Positions 15,089-25,640 of a DNA stretch of 64,000 nucleotides are shown piece after piece. Within the stretch, counting starts at the first letter, position 1. Every line of letters begins with the position of its first letter. The stretch is from Akkermansiaceae bacterium (lineage in GTDB: Bacteria > Verrucomicrobiota > Verrucomicrobiia > Verrucomicrobiales > Akkermansiaceae): NCBI GenBank assembly GCA_017798145.1, contig CP059069.1:3271226-3335225 (forward strand). Reading direction: 5' to 3'. The translations under genes were made by a program, and so were the position numbers. The notes under the pieces are model-generated. The model worked only from the letters and a program-made list of their open reading frames with translations. It did no database searches and was not told the origin of the DNA.

Positions 15089-16906
15089 CTACCGCTTGAT
15101 CTCGAGCAGTAGCGCGGAGCAAGGGGCGAGATCGGGTAGGGCGAGGCCTTCGCCAACAATGGAGCCGGACCATTCGGAATCGAGGCGGTCGGTGAATGCC
15201 AAGGGTTCGTCGCCGCTGTGACCCAGGAAAGTCCGGGCATCCTCCGGGATTGTGATTTTCACCCCGCGGAGGGTTTCCGTGCCGTGGAGATTGGCGACGA
15301 CCAGAAACGTCTGTCCGCTTTCCGCATCGCGGCGCAGGAACGCATAGAGCCAATGGCCGGAAGCTGTTTCGCCGCCGACGCGGCCGAAATCCGGATTGTC
15401 CTTGTTGGCGTGGTTGAGCCCGTAGAACCCGCCTTTCGCAAAGGCTGGGTTCCGCGTGATGCCGATGAGCTTTCCATACCACTCCCGCAATGCTTTCTGT
15501 TCGTCGCTCAGGCGGCCGCCGTCGAATTTCCCGCCGTTCAACCACTTGCAGAATTCCGGCATGGACCAGTAATCGAAAATGGAGGTGCGGGCGTCGTCGC
15601 CGCCGAAGCCTTCCTCGCCGAGGGCGGGCTCGCCGACTTCCTGCCCGTTGTAGATCATGATCGGCCCGCGGCCCATGGAGAAGAGAATGGCCGAGACGGG
15701 CTTGCCGACCTTCATGCCGAGGCCACCCCAGCGGGCGGGGTTGGCGAGGCGGACCTCGTCGTGGTTCTCCGCGTAGCGGAGGGATTGGTGGAAACGGTCT
15801 CCGGTGAAGGTCAGCGGATCGAGGTCGTTGGCCCATTTGTCGGATTCGTGGATGGCCTCGAGGATGTCGTAGGAGGGATCGTCATAGACCGCGTCGAAAC
15901 CGGCCTTGAGGAGTTCGTCGAGGACGTGGCCCTCGGTGAGTTTCGCGGGGTCGTTGTCGTAGGCCTCGGCGCAGAAGAACACCTGCGGATCGCGCTCGCG
16001 GCTGCGTTTCACGGACCAGCGCCAGAATTCCATCGGCACCATGTGGGCCATGTCCACGCGGAAACCATCGACGCCCATTTCCTGCCAGTAGCCGAGGATT
16101 TCATCCATCGTGCCCCAGGTTTTCGGGACGGCATCGGTTGCCGCAAGCTGCGAGGTGTCGCGGCCGGAGGTGAAGTCATGGCCGTAGTTGAGCTTCACCG
16201 TCTCATACCAATCGCTGATGGCAGGCGCCCAGGAAACCACGTTGTTCCCGGTCACCCTGCCGAAGTCGGTTTCCGGCGGGAATTTCCCGTCGCAACCCTC
16301 GCCGGTGGCGGGGAGCTTGAGCGGTGCGCCGCCGCCGGGATGGTCGGGCTGGAGGTAGAAGAAATGGTTGTCGCGGGAGAAAAAGGCGGACTTGTCGTCG
16401 TCCTTGCCGAAGGAGAGGTCGGGGCGGACATCGGACTCGTAGGATCGGGCGACGTGGTTCGGAACGAAGTCGATGATGACCTTGAAGCCCGCCTCCCGGC
16501 AGCGGCCTAGCAGCGCCTTGAATTCATCGAGGCGTTTTTCCGGATTCATCGCGTAGTCAGGGCAGACATCGAAGTAGTCCTTGATCGCGTAGGGGCTTCC
16601 GGCGATGCCTTTCAGGATGTCCGGATCGTCCGCCGGGCGGCCTGGATACGCGGTGCCGCTGGCCTGTTCGAGCACTCCGGTGAGCCAGATGTGGGTGATG
16701 CCGAGCTGTTTGAGCGAGGCGAGCGCCGCCGGGGTGATGTGGGCGAATTTCCCGCAGCCGTTTTCCTCCATGGTCCCGTTGGTCTTGCGGGTCTCGTTGA
16801 TATTCCCGAAGGTGCGCACCATGAGCTGGTAGATCACGGGGCGCGGGGTTTCGGCGGCGCACACGGACGCCATCGCAAGGGCAAGGATGATGCTTCGCAG
16901 GATCAT
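15089..16906 (-). CDS. Exported GH13 alpha-amylase family enzyme
   Basis: A 605-residue protein with a signal peptide (MILRSIILALAMASVCAA) and a complete GH13 barrel: IIDFVPNH (region I), GFRVD with D285, FFCAEA with E314, and YAENHDE with D383. The C-terminal 100 residues form the usual all-beta domain ending in LLLEIKR. It should cleave alpha-glucosidic bonds in maltooligosaccharides or starch in the periplasm or outside. Its start at 16906 overlaps the stop of the upstream MFS transporter by 4 bases (ATGA), so the two are translationally coupled. Substrate size and linkage cannot be deduced from sequence. Confidence 0.9.
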   Translation of the reverse strand: MILRSIILALAMASVCAAETPRPVIYQLMVRTFGNINETRKTNGTMEENGCGKFAHITPAALASLKQLGITHIWLTGVLEQASGTAYPGRPADDPDILKGIAGSPYAIKDYFDVCPDYAMNPEKRLDEFKALLGRCREAGFKVIIDFVPNHVARSYESDVRPDLSFGKDDDKSAFFSRDNHFFYLQPDHPGGGAPLKLPATGEGCDGKFPPETDFGRVTGNNVVSWAPAISDWYETVKLNYGHDFTSGRDTSQLAATDAVPKTWGTMDEILGYWQEMGVDGFRVDMAHMVPMEFWRWSVKRSRERDPQVFFCAEAYDNDPAKLTEGHVLDELLKAGFDAVYDDPSYDILEAIHESDKWANDLDPLTFTGDRFHQSLRYAENHDEVRLANPARWGGLGMKVGKPVSAILFSMGRGPIMIYNGQEVGEPALGEEGFGGDDARTSIFDYWSMPEFCKWLNGGKFDGGRLSDEQKALREWYGKLIGITRNPAFAKGGFYGLNHANKDNPDFGRVGGETASGHWLYAFLRRDAESGQTFLVVANLHGTETLRGVKITIPEDARTFLGHSGDEPLAFTDRLDSEWSGSIVGEGLALPDLAPCSALLLEIKR

Positions 16907-18603
16907 GGTTCGCTGGGGTTTCCGGTTTCCGAATCGTCGCTGACGATCAGCGTGGCGGCGGACGCGATGGCCATCGAGATCCCGCCGGCCAGCACGGCCT
17001 TCATGGCGTCGCCGCCGAGGAAAGAGTCCACCAGTTTCCCGAGCGCCACCGCCGCGAGGATCTGCGGGAGGACGATGAAGAAATTGAACACCCCCATGTA
17101 GAAGCCCATCTTGTGGCCGGGGATCACGTTCGCGAGCATGGCGTAGGGCATGGAAAGGATGGACGCCCAGGCGACACCCACGCCGGTCATCGAGAGCAGC
17201 AGCATGGCCGGCTGTTTCACCAGATAGGCTGAAACCAAGCCGAGCGCCCCGACCGCGAGGCAGACGAGATGGATGCGTTTGGCGGGAAGGAATTTCGTCA
17301 GGGCGAGCAGCACGAAGGAGAACCCGAAGGCCACCAGGTTGTAGGCGGAGAAACAGACCCCGCCCCACGCCGTGCCTTCCTGGTATCGGCGTGCGGATGA
17401 GAGATCCGCCTGAAGCTTTGCCGCGATCCCGGATGCAGCCCCTTCGTTTTCGGCGAAGGCCAAGGCAAATCCCTGGATCAGCGGACTCTCGGTCTCCTTT
17501 TCGCTGGGCGCTTCCGTGGCGGACATCGCGCCGACCACCAGCTCCTCCATGATCGCCGCGTCGATCCGCTCGCCCGGATCGGGATCCGCGGGCTTGAGGC
17601 CGAACATCTGCAGCAGCGAGCCATACCATGCCCTCGCCGGGCGTGCGGCATCCGCCTCGCTGGCAAGCTGCGCTTTCCTCGCCTCATACGCCTTGGCCAG
17701 CGCCGCGCCCGGAGCCAGCCACTGCGGCTCGCTGTCGATCAGTTCCTTCGACTCCTCGTCATGCAGGCCAAGCGGCTTGCCTCCGAAGACGCCTTTCCCG
17801 ACCGCCGGGACGAAATAGATCCACATGCTGAACAGCGCCAGCCAGGTGAAAAACTGCACCACCGAGAGCTGCTTCATCGCCGTGGGCATGGAGCCGATCC
17901 CCTGGAAAATCTCCCGGAACGCGGTGCCCACCCCGGAGTTCTCGCGCTTCTCGCGCTCGAATTCCTCCATGTCCTCCGGGGGGTATTCGCGGGTGGTGAA
18001 AATGGTCACCAGCACCGCACCGAAGAACACGCCTGCGCCGATGTAGAACGCCAGCTTCACCGCAGGTGGGATCGGGCTTTCCACCGTGGCCTCCTTGCTG
18101 ACCCCGAAGCCGTTGGTGAGGATGAAAGGCAGCGCCGAGGACAGCACCGCACCGAGCCCGATGAGCAGGCTCTGCATCGCGAAGCCGCTCTTCCGCTGAT
18201 CCTTCGGAAGCATGTCGCCCACAAAGGCGCGGAAAGGCTCCATGCTGATGTTCACCGAGGCATCGAGGATCCACAGCAAGCCCGCCGCCACCCACAGCGT
18301 CGGCGAGTTCGGCATCGCGATGAGGGCGAGGCTGGCCAGGATCGCCCCGACCAGGAAATACGGCCGCCGCCGCCCGAGCCGCGTCCAAGTACGGTCGCTG
18401 TAGTAGCCGATGATGGGCTGCACGATCAGGCCTGTCAGCGGCGCCGCCAGCCACAGGATGGGGATGTCCTTCTCATCCGCCCCGAGGAATTGGTAGATCG
18501 ACGACATGTTCGCCATCTGCAGCCCCCAGCCGAACTGGATGCCGAGGAAGCCGAAGGACATGTTCCAGATCTGCCAGAATGAGAGACGCGGTTTTTCGTT
18601 CAT
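16903..18603 (-). CDS. MFS sugar transporter, SLC45/maltose-type
   Basis: A 566-residue multi-spanning membrane protein. The start at 18603 gives MNEKPRLSFWQIWNMSFGFL, typical of the GPH/SLC45-like maltose and sucrose symporters. Other family features are the loop YYSDRTWTRLGRRRPY after helix 2 and DASVNISMEPFRAFVGD in the next helices. A long acidic insertion (roughly residues 275-405) sits in the central region between the two helix bundles, longer than usual. Linked by a 4-base overlap to a GH13 enzyme and divergent from another, it most likely takes up maltose or maltooligosaccharides by cation symport. It resembles MalA/SucX-like carriers, but specificity is inferred from context. Confidence 0.85.
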   Translation of the reverse strand: MNEKPRLSFWQIWNMSFGFLGIQFGWGLQMANMSSIYQFLGADEKDIPILWLAAPLTGLIVQPIIGYYSDRTWTRLGRRRPYFLVGAILASLALIAMPNSPTLWVAAGLLWILDASVNISMEPFRAFVGDMLPKDQRKSGFAMQSLLIGLGAVLSSALPFILTNGFGVSKEATVESPIPPAVKLAFYIGAGVFFGAVLVTIFTTREYPPEDMEEFEREKRENSGVGTAFREIFQGIGSMPTAMKQLSVVQFFTWLALFSMWIYFVPAVGKGVFGGKPLGLHDEESKELIDSEPQWLAPGAALAKAYEARKAQLASEADAARPARAWYGSLLQMFGLKPADPDPGERIDAAIMEELVVGAMSATEAPSEKETESPLIQGFALAFAENEGAASGIAAKLQADLSSARRYQEGTAWGGVCFSAYNLVAFGFSFVLLALTKFLPAKRIHLVCLAVGALGLVSAYLVKQPAMLLLSMTGVGVAWASILSMPYAMLANVIPGHKMGFYMGVFNFFIVLPQILAAVALGKLVDSFLGGDAMKAVLAGGISMAIASAATLIVSDDSETGNPSEP

Positions 18604-18726
18604 GGGTTTGGAATGGGATTTGACGGTATGAACTAAGTGCCGGGAACGGCCTTTCGGCAAGCTCCGACATTCGGCGGCCGAGAGAGGATTTGACCAAGCG
18701 CCATACCTGTCGGAACATCGCCGGAC
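18604..18726. promoter_or_regulatory. Divergent control region between transporter and amylase
   Basis: A 123-base gap separates the MFS gene (minus) and the GH13 gene (plus) and must hold both promoters. I could not identify convincing -35/-10 pairs or an operator palindrome. No regulator gene is adjacent. Confidence 0.4.
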
Positions 18727-20640
18727 GTGAGCTTGCCGAAAATCATCCCCCTACTCGCCGTCCTGCTCTCCCCGGCCGTCGCCCGCCCGTGGAGCGACGA
18801 CGTGATGTATTTCCTGATGACCGACCGCTTCCTCGATGGCGATCCGGAAAACAACAGCCCGCCGGGCTGCGATCCCGCTCTTTATGATCCGCACCAGAAG
18901 GACATTTCCCGATACATGGGAGGAGATCTCCGCGGCCTGGAAAAAACCATCGCCTCCGGCTACTTCAACGATCTCGGCGTGAGCGCGCTGTGGATCACCC
19001 CCGTGGTGAAAAATGTCTGGCGCTCCGGCTACGATCTCGGCGGGTGGAAGGCCGGATACCACGGCTATTGGACACAGGACTGGCTGGACATCGACCCGCA
19101 CCTCACGAGCCGCGTTTCCTTGGATGGCAAGCCCTATGCAGATGATGCCAATGGCCGCATGGAGCATTACCGGGATTTCGTGAGGCTGGCGCACTCCAAG
19201 GGCATCAAGGTCATCCAGGACGTCGTGCTCAACCACGCCGGGCCGGTGTTTTACTATGACGCGGATGGCGACGGTGTTTTCGATGTCACGAAAAAGGACG
19301 AGTGGGTGCAGCCCTTCAAATGGGACGGCTTCCATGCCAATGCGAAATGGGCGGACATCGCCAAATGGAACGCGGCCCGCACGCAGCCGGACGGCCCGCG
19401 CGAGTTGTTGGGCGCGAAGATCCCGACGCGCGGCACGCTGGCACGGCTCGATTCATACGGCCGCAAGGGTTTCTCGGACGGCAGCCTCGGCAAGTCCGAC
19501 GGCGAGGAGGTGATGTGCGATTTCTTCTCGCTGCGGGACTTCTGGACGGCGCCCGAAGGCGAACACTTCGACGAGCTGGTCGATGAGTTCGTGGCGATCT
19601 ATCATTTCTACCTGACCACCGTGGGGGTTGATGGCCTGCGGATCGATACGGTCAAGCACGTGCACCACGAATTCTGGGACGTTTTCACGAAACGCCTGCG
19701 CGCCCGGCTCGGGGCGGCTGCGGCGGACAAGCTGATCTTCGGGGAGGTCTATGACGGGAACCCCGCCACGCTTGGCCGCTACACATGGCGCTCCGACTGG
19801 CCGCAATCCAGGGAGCCGGCGATCGACTCTGTGCTCGATTTCGATTTCTGCTTCAGCGCCCGCGAGTATCTGCGGCAGCCGGGGAGACACTTCGGATCCC
19901 CGGCATCCCTGGAGAAAGCTTTGGTGACCCGCACCGCTGCCAATCCGGACACAGGCCGCCCCTTTTACAACCCGGCACCCGGTGCCGACGGGCTGAACTC
20001 GCGGCAGAAGATGATCACCTTCATCGAGAACCACGACGGCCTGAACCGTTTCCGTGTCAAGGGCGTCACCGAGCGGCGCAACCGCCTCGCGCAGGGGCTC
20101 GTGATGACCTTGCCCGGCATCCCGTGCCTGTACTACGGCACCGAGTTCGCCCTGCTGGACGAAGGGGGAAAGATCGGGCAGGACGATGAAACCGGGCGCA
20201 TGATGTTCATAACCCGCCGCAACGGGCCGACCTTTGCGGAAGTGAAATCGTCAGCATCGTTCCAGGAAATCAAGGCTCTCGCCGCCCTGCGCGAAAAGTT
20301 TCCCGTCCTGCGCACCGGGAACCTGATCCCGCTGTGGGTGGACAACGATTCGGGGACGGAGGACGACGGGGTCTTCGCCTTCGCCCGCGCGACGGATGAC
20401 GGGGCATCGTTCGCCGTTGTCGTCGTCAACGCCGCGGACGAACCGCGAGTCACTGGAGTTGCGAACCATGTCATGCAGCTTCCCGTTTTCCTGCAGAAAC
20501 CCGGGTTGGCACTTCGCCCCGTAATGAGCGTCGGAAGCGCCAAGCCGGCAGCGGCGGCCTCATATCCGACCACTGGGCCGCTGAGGATCACTGTGCAAGC
20601 TTCCGGCCTTGTGGTTTACGCGGCAATCAAGGAGCCATGA
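18727..20640 (+). CDS. Exported GH13 alpha-amylase family enzyme
   Basis: A 637-residue enzyme starting at GTG 18727, which gives a signal peptide ending near AVARPW. GH13 motifs are complete: VIQDVVLNH (region I), GLRID with nucleophile D307, IFGEV with acid/base E340, and IENHD with D437. An acidic loop in domain B (DADGDGVFD, about 178-186) may bind calcium. The C-terminal domain is all-beta and ends with VVYAAIKEP. It resembles cyclomaltodextrinase or alpha-amylase types that begin SDDVMYFLMTDRF. It is divergent from the sugar transporter and the second amylase, forming a maltooligosaccharide locus. Its 3' end abuts the convergent oxidoreductase gene. Confidence 0.9.
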   Translation: MSLPKIIPLLAVLLSPAVARPWSDDVMYFLMTDRFLDGDPENNSPPGCDPALYDPHQKDISRYMGGDLRGLEKTIASGYFNDLGVSALWITPVVKNVWRSGYDLGGWKAGYHGYWTQDWLDIDPHLTSRVSLDGKPYADDANGRMEHYRDFVRLAHSKGIKVIQDVVLNHAGPVFYYDADGDGVFDVTKKDEWVQPFKWDGFHANAKWADIAKWNAARTQPDGPRELLGAKIPTRGTLARLDSYGRKGFSDGSLGKSDGEEVMCDFFSLRDFWTAPEGEHFDELVDEFVAIYHFYLTTVGVDGLRIDTVKHVHHEFWDVFTKRLRARLGAAAADKLIFGEVYDGNPATLGRYTWRSDWPQSREPAIDSVLDFDFCFSAREYLRQPGRHFGSPASLEKALVTRTAANPDTGRPFYNPAPGADGLNSRQKMITFIENHDGLNRFRVKGVTERRNRLAQGLVMTLPGIPCLYYGTEFALLDEGGKIGQDDETGRMMFITRRNGPTFAEVKSSASFQEIKALAALREKFPVLRTGNLIPLWVDNDSGTEDDGVFAFARATDDGASFAVVVVNAADEPRVTGVANHVMQLPVFLQKPGLALRPVMSVGSAKPAAAASYPTTGPLRITVQASGLVVYAAIKEP

Positions 20641-22023
20641 TCATACCTTATCCGCCGTGTATTCCCAGCCGTCGCGGTATTGGGCGCGCTTGATGAGCTT
20701 GTTGGCGGCGTCGTTGCCGATGGCCAGGTATTTTTCCTGATCCCACTGAATCGGGGTGCCGGTTCGGATGGCGAGTGCGCCTAGGAGGCAGAGCTCGGTG
20801 AGCGGCACGGCGTAGTCGAACTGGGACATGAAGGGGAAATGCTTGCCCTGCTTGACGGCGAGCGACCATTCCTTCTGCGAATCGCCGGGAGTGGGGCTGC
20901 GGTCGAGGGTTTTCGCGGGCGGGCTGGCGAGGAATTCCTGCGAGCGGGCTTCGGGGAGGATGGTGAATTTCTGCGCCTGGCTGCCCTCGTTGCAGAGGAT
21001 GCCGTCCGCGCCGACGAGGTAGAAGCCGGTGCCGCCCATGGGCTTGTTGAGATCCTTGGGGACGGGTGGGAGGCAATCGGAACCGTCGGTGTTTTTTCCC
21101 TCATACCAGTAGAGGGTGATCTTGCCGTGGCCGGGGACGTTTTCCCAAATGTATCCGACCTTTGCGCCGCGCGGCCAGGCGATGTCTGTGAGGCCGTCTG
21201 CAGTGGCCTCGATGCGATCCGGGACGCCGAGGCCGATAGCCCAGACGATGGGGTCGAGGTTGTGGCAGCCCATGTCCCCGAGTGCGCCGGCTCCGTATTC
21301 GAAGAGGCCGCGCCAGTCGAAGGGGTGGATCTTGGGGCGGTATTCCGCATCGGGTGCCTGGGCGAGCCAGAGCTGCCAATCGAGGGTGGCGGGGACGGCT
21401 TGTGCGGGTTTTGGATCGGCGGCGTGGCCCTGTGGCCAGATGGGGCGGTTGGTCCATACGTGGATCTCGCTGATTTTTCCGATGACGCCGGCATCGAGCC
21501 ATTCCTTGAGCTGGCGGTTTTGCTCGTAGGTGTGGCCTTGGTTTCCCATCTGGGTAATGATGCCTTTTTTGGTGGCGGCCTTGTGGAGCTCGCGGGCTTC
21601 CCAGAGAGTGTTGACGAGGGGTTTCTGGACGCAGATGTGCTTGCCTAGGGAAATGGCGTGCATGGCGGCCGGGTAGTGGGAGTGATCCGGGGTGGAGATG
21701 GTCACGCCATCGATGCCCTTTTCCTTTTCCAACATTTCGCGGAAGTCCCGGTATTGCTTTGCGTTGGGGAATTTCTTCGCGGCGGCGGCGAGGTTGTTGG
21801 AATCAACATCGCAGATCGCGACGATCTCATTCTGCCAGGATGCGCTCTCCATATCGGAAAAGCCTTTCCCGCCCACGCCGATGCAGCCGATGCCGAGTTT
21901 TTTCCCGGCAGGGGTATCCTGGGCGCGGAGCAGGAGGTTCGGCATGGCGATGCCTGCTGCGGTGGTGGCGGTGAAGCCCTTGAGGAATGAGCGGCGGCTG
22001 CTGGTGGGGAGGTGCTGGGTCAT
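20641..22023 (-). CDS. Tat-exported Gfo/Idh/MocA family oxidoreductase
   Basis: A 460-residue protein. The start at 22023 places a twin-arginine signal (SSRRSFLKGF) near the N-terminus, followed by a hydrophobic stretch. The Rossmann fold then starts with LGIGCIGVGGKG, and the family motif IVAICDVD follows. The catalytic-region signature is CVQKPLVNT, the Lys of the usual EKP motif. The C-terminal region carries GDMGCHNLD. Such Tat-exported members are abundant in Planctomycetota and Verrucomicrobiota and are thought to act on sugars or sugar acids with a tightly bound NAD(P). Substrate unknown. Convergent with the GH13 gene, with no gap. Confidence 0.9.
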   Translation of the reverse strand: MTQHLPTSSRRSFLKGFTATTAAGIAMPNLLLRAQDTPAGKKLGIGCIGVGGKGFSDMESASWQNEIVAICDVDSNNLAAAAKKFPNAKQYRDFREMLEKEKGIDGVTISTPDHSHYPAAMHAISLGKHICVQKPLVNTLWEARELHKAATKKGIITQMGNQGHTYEQNRQLKEWLDAGVIGKISEIHVWTNRPIWPQGHAADPKPAQAVPATLDWQLWLAQAPDAEYRPKIHPFDWRGLFEYGAGALGDMGCHNLDPIVWAIGLGVPDRIEATADGLTDIAWPRGAKVGYIWENVPGHGKITLYWYEGKNTDGSDCLPPVPKDLNKPMGGTGFYLVGADGILCNEGSQAQKFTILPEARSQEFLASPPAKTLDRSPTPGDSQKEWSLAVKQGKHFPFMSQFDYAVPLTELCLLGALAIRTGTPIQWDQEKYLAIGNDAANKLIKRAQYRDGWEYTADKV

Positions 22024-22040
22024 GGCGGTATCGTGAAATT

Positions 22041-22235
22041 TCACGGGATAATACACCGCATCGGAACCCATTGTTTCATGGCATACCAGCCGGGGGATCT
22101 CAGGCGAGCAGCGTCGTCCGCGGATGGCTCTGGCACGACGGTGAGGAAACCGGTCGTGTAGTGGGCGTAGGTGTCCCAGGTTTTGTTGTCTGCAAGGGTC
22201 GGCAGGCTGATGGAATCGTGCGCTTGGCGCGCCAC
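22041..22235 (-). pseudogene. Remnant of a PEP-CTERM protein C-terminus
   Basis: A short minus-strand frame contains GFLTVVPEPSADDAARL. It begins like a PEP-CTERM signal but lacks the hydrophobic helix and basic tail that should follow; another frame gives TLLA then a stop. Together with the absence of a signal peptide, this suggests a decayed fragment of a PEP-CTERM gene. It lies in the 328-base gap before the R-M operon (22024-22351). The remaining part, 22236-22351, shows no gene and presumably carries the operon promoter. Confidence 0.4.
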
Positions 22236-22351
22236 TTGTTCATGAGTCCTCCGCTTTTGAAAATCACGCCGGGCAGGTATAGTCAGCCACTCCCTATTCC
22301 GGCCTTTTATTCTTCCCGCTAGGACGGAAAGCGTTAGAACTGCATTAACAC

Positions 22352-23956
22352 ATGCATTGGACAGAACCCGCCACCGCCGACGACTCCCACGCCGCCCTGG
22401 AGAAAAAGCTCTGGGATGCTGCGAACATGCTCTGGGCTGGGGCGGATCTGAAGCCTTCCGAATACTCGCCGACCGTGCTCGGGCTGATCTTCCTGCGCTA
22501 TGCGGATGTCCGCTTTGCGGCGGTGGAGAAGGATCTGAAACCGCAGGCGGGATCTCGCAGGAAGATAGGGGCGACGGATTACCATGCCGCCGGGGTCATC
22601 TACCTGCCGGAAAACGCCCGTTTCGCGGAGCTGCTGGCCTTGCCGGAAGGCGCGAACACCGGGCAGTCCATCAATGACGCCATGCGCGCCATCGAGAAGG
22701 AGAACCCGGATCTCGCCGATGTGCTGCCCAAGACCTACCACATCCTCGACAGCCGCACGCTCGCGGAGCTGCTGAAGGTCATGGCCTCCATCCCCATGGA
22801 CAAGGGCGGCGATACCTTCGGCCTGATCTACGAATACTTCCTCGGGAAATTCGCCATGACGGAGGGACAGAAGGGCGGGGAGTTCTACACGCCCACCTCC
22901 ATCGTCAAGCTCATCGTGGAGATCCTGGAGCCTTACCACGGGCGCATCCTGGATCCCGCCTGCGGCTCCGGCGGCATGTTCATCCAGTCCGCCCGCTTTG
23001 TGGAGGAACATAGGAAAAACCCCACCACGGACATTTCCGTCCACGGCCAGGAGCGGGTCACGGATACCTCGCGGCTCGCGCGGCTGAACCTCGCCGTCCA
23101 CGGGCTGAACGGGGACATCAAGCAGGGGAACACCTACTACGAGGATCTCCAGGACTCCGTCGGCCGCTTCGATTTCGTGCTGGCGAACCCTCCGTTCAAC
23201 GTCAGCAAGATCGACAAGGAAAGGCTCTCCGGCGATCCGCGCTACCCCTTCGGTATCCCGCGCACGGACAACGGGAACTACCTCTGGATCCAGCACTTCC
23301 ACTCCGCGCTGAACCGCACGGGACGCGCCGGATTCGTCATGGCAAACTCCGCCGCCGATGCCCGCGCCTCCGAGCAGGAGATCCGGGAAAAGATCATCCG
23401 CGCCGGGGATGTGGATGTCATGGTCGCCATCGGGCCGAACTTCTTCTTCACCGTCACCCTGCCCTGCACCCTCTGGTTCTTCGACAAAGGCAAATCAAAA
23501 ATCCACAATCAACAATCATCAATCGGCAATCGAAAGGACACCGTCCTCTTCATCGACGCCCGCCACATCTACCGCCAGCTCGACCGCGCCCACCGCGATT
23601 TCACCCCCGCCCAGCTCGAGTTCCTCGCTAACCTCGTCCGCTTCCATCGCGGCGAGGATCTGGAGTTCGCCCACGGCTCCGAGGGGAAATGGGAGGAAAC
23701 CTTCGGCGATGCAGCGGGCTACACCGATGTCCCGGGGCTATGCAAAGCGGCGACCCTCGCCGAAATCGAAGCCCAGGGCTGGTCGCTCAACCCCGGCCGC
23801 TACGTCGGCGTCGCCAAGGGCGAGGATCTCAGCGATGAGGATTTCAAGGAACAACTCGAAGCGCTGAACGAGGAGCTTGAAGTGCTGAATACCGAGGCGC
23901 GGGAGCTTGAGGAGAGGATTGCGGAAAACGTCGTGGAACTGTTGGAAACAAGATAA
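22352..23956 (+). CDS. hsdM: Type I restriction-modification system DNA methyltransferase subunit
   Basis: A 534-residue adenine-specific N6-methyltransferase, the modification subunit of a type I R-M complex. An N-terminal helical domain ([11 protein letters not shown]) precedes GGEFYTP, SAM-binding motif [11 protein letters not shown] (201-210) and catalytic motif IV NPPF (279-282). The C-terminal region ends in a coiled-coil-like segment. Residues about 380-393 ([14 protein letters not shown]) are encoded by an in-frame heptanucleotide repeat (23490-23531) that interrupts the usual junction between WFFDKG and [15 protein letters not shown]. Its stop codon overlaps the next start by one base. 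It is the first gene of the operon that ends with hsdR. Confidence 0.95.
   Translation: MHWTEPATADDSHAALEKKLWDAANMLWAGADLKPSEYSPTVLGLIFLRYADVRFAAVEKDLKPQAGSRRKIGATDYHAAGVIYLPENARFAELLALPEGANTGQSINDAMRAIEKENPDLADVLPKTYHILDSRTLAELLKVMASIPMDKGGDTFGLIYEYFLGKFAMTEGQKGGEFYTPTSIVKLIVEILEPYHGRILDPACGSGGMFIQSARFVEEHRKNPTTDISVHGQERVTDTSRLARLNLAVHGLNGDIKQGNTYYEDLQDSVGRFDFVLANPPFNVSKIDKERLSGDPRYPFGIPRTDNGNYLWIQHFHSALNRTGRAGFVMANSAADARASEQEIREKIIRAGDVDVMVAIGPNFFFTVTLPCTLWFFDKGKSKIHNQQSSIGNRKDTVLFIDARHIYRQLDRAHRDFTPAQLEFLANLVRFHRGEDLEFAHGSEGKWEETFGDAAGYTDVPGLCKAATLAEIEAQGWSLNPGRYVGVAKGEDLSDEDFKEQLEALNEELEVLNTEARELEERIAENVVELLETR
23490..23531 (+). repeat. In-frame heptanucleotide repeat inside hsdM (six units)
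   Basis: Six 7-base units in a row, all ending in AATC or AAATC (gcaaatc, aaaaatc, cacaatc, aacaatc, atcaatc, ggcaatc). The total of 42 bases keeps the hsdM frame. It is AT-rich in a GC-rich gene and falls in a surface-loop-like region. Confidence 0.8.
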
Positions 23957-24437
23957 TGGCAACTCTCATCCAGGCGGCCACGCCATATTCTTGCGCTCTA
24001 GCATGCATAGAATCTATTTTTCGAGACGTTGGGACCGACTTTTCCCAACAGGTAATGTTTGAGAAGCTGGAAGGACAATTTCCAGAATGGGAAGAGCACC
24101 TTGGAAATACCCGAATTGCAGATCTTCCACGAATTTTTGAAGCGGCCGGGATTCCCGCGGAGATGCTGCAACCGAATGATGTTCCGGAAACAGTAGAGCT
24201 ATTCGCTGAGTCACTGGGCGCAATAGTTAGTCGGGAGAAATGGTGGAAGGACGAATCGAAGTGTGAATTGATCGATAACTGGCATGCGATGCGGCTCATT
24301 GAAATACGGGATACTGAGCTAGTTGTAATGAATCCCGGTTACGCTCCTCGACAATCAAGGTTGGAATCTCTTCCTATACGCGATCTCAAGGCAATAGGAT
24401 CTCGAATATTCGTCTTTAGAAGACGGGAGGAAAACGC

Positions 24438-24441
<4 letters not shown>
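23956..24441 (+). CDS. C39-peptidase-like protein embedded in the R-M operon
   Basis: A 161-residue protein with no signal peptide. It has the order of a papain-like C39 fold: Gln6, Cys13 in YSCALACIESIF (like the C39 CGxACxxM helix), His110 in NWHAMRLIEI, and Asn126-Pro127 in VVMNPG (like the D/N-P of C39 proteins). Q-C-H-N would be a possible catalytic set, but the family assignment is from motif spacing only. It starts on the last base of hsdM and overlaps hsdS by 4 bases (ATGA), so it is translated with them. Base composition is more AT-rich than hsdM and hsdR, which points to separate acquisition. Possible roles: protease of a phage or host target, or a degenerate binding domain. Confidence 0.7.
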
Positions 24442-25634
<1,193 letters not shown>

Positions 25635-25640
25635 CTGCCA

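Noticed and set aside
22334..23302. Minus-strand frame of 322 codons opposite hsdM
   Set aside because: hsdM motifs DPACGSGG and NPPF are on the plus strand; the minus frame has no motif.
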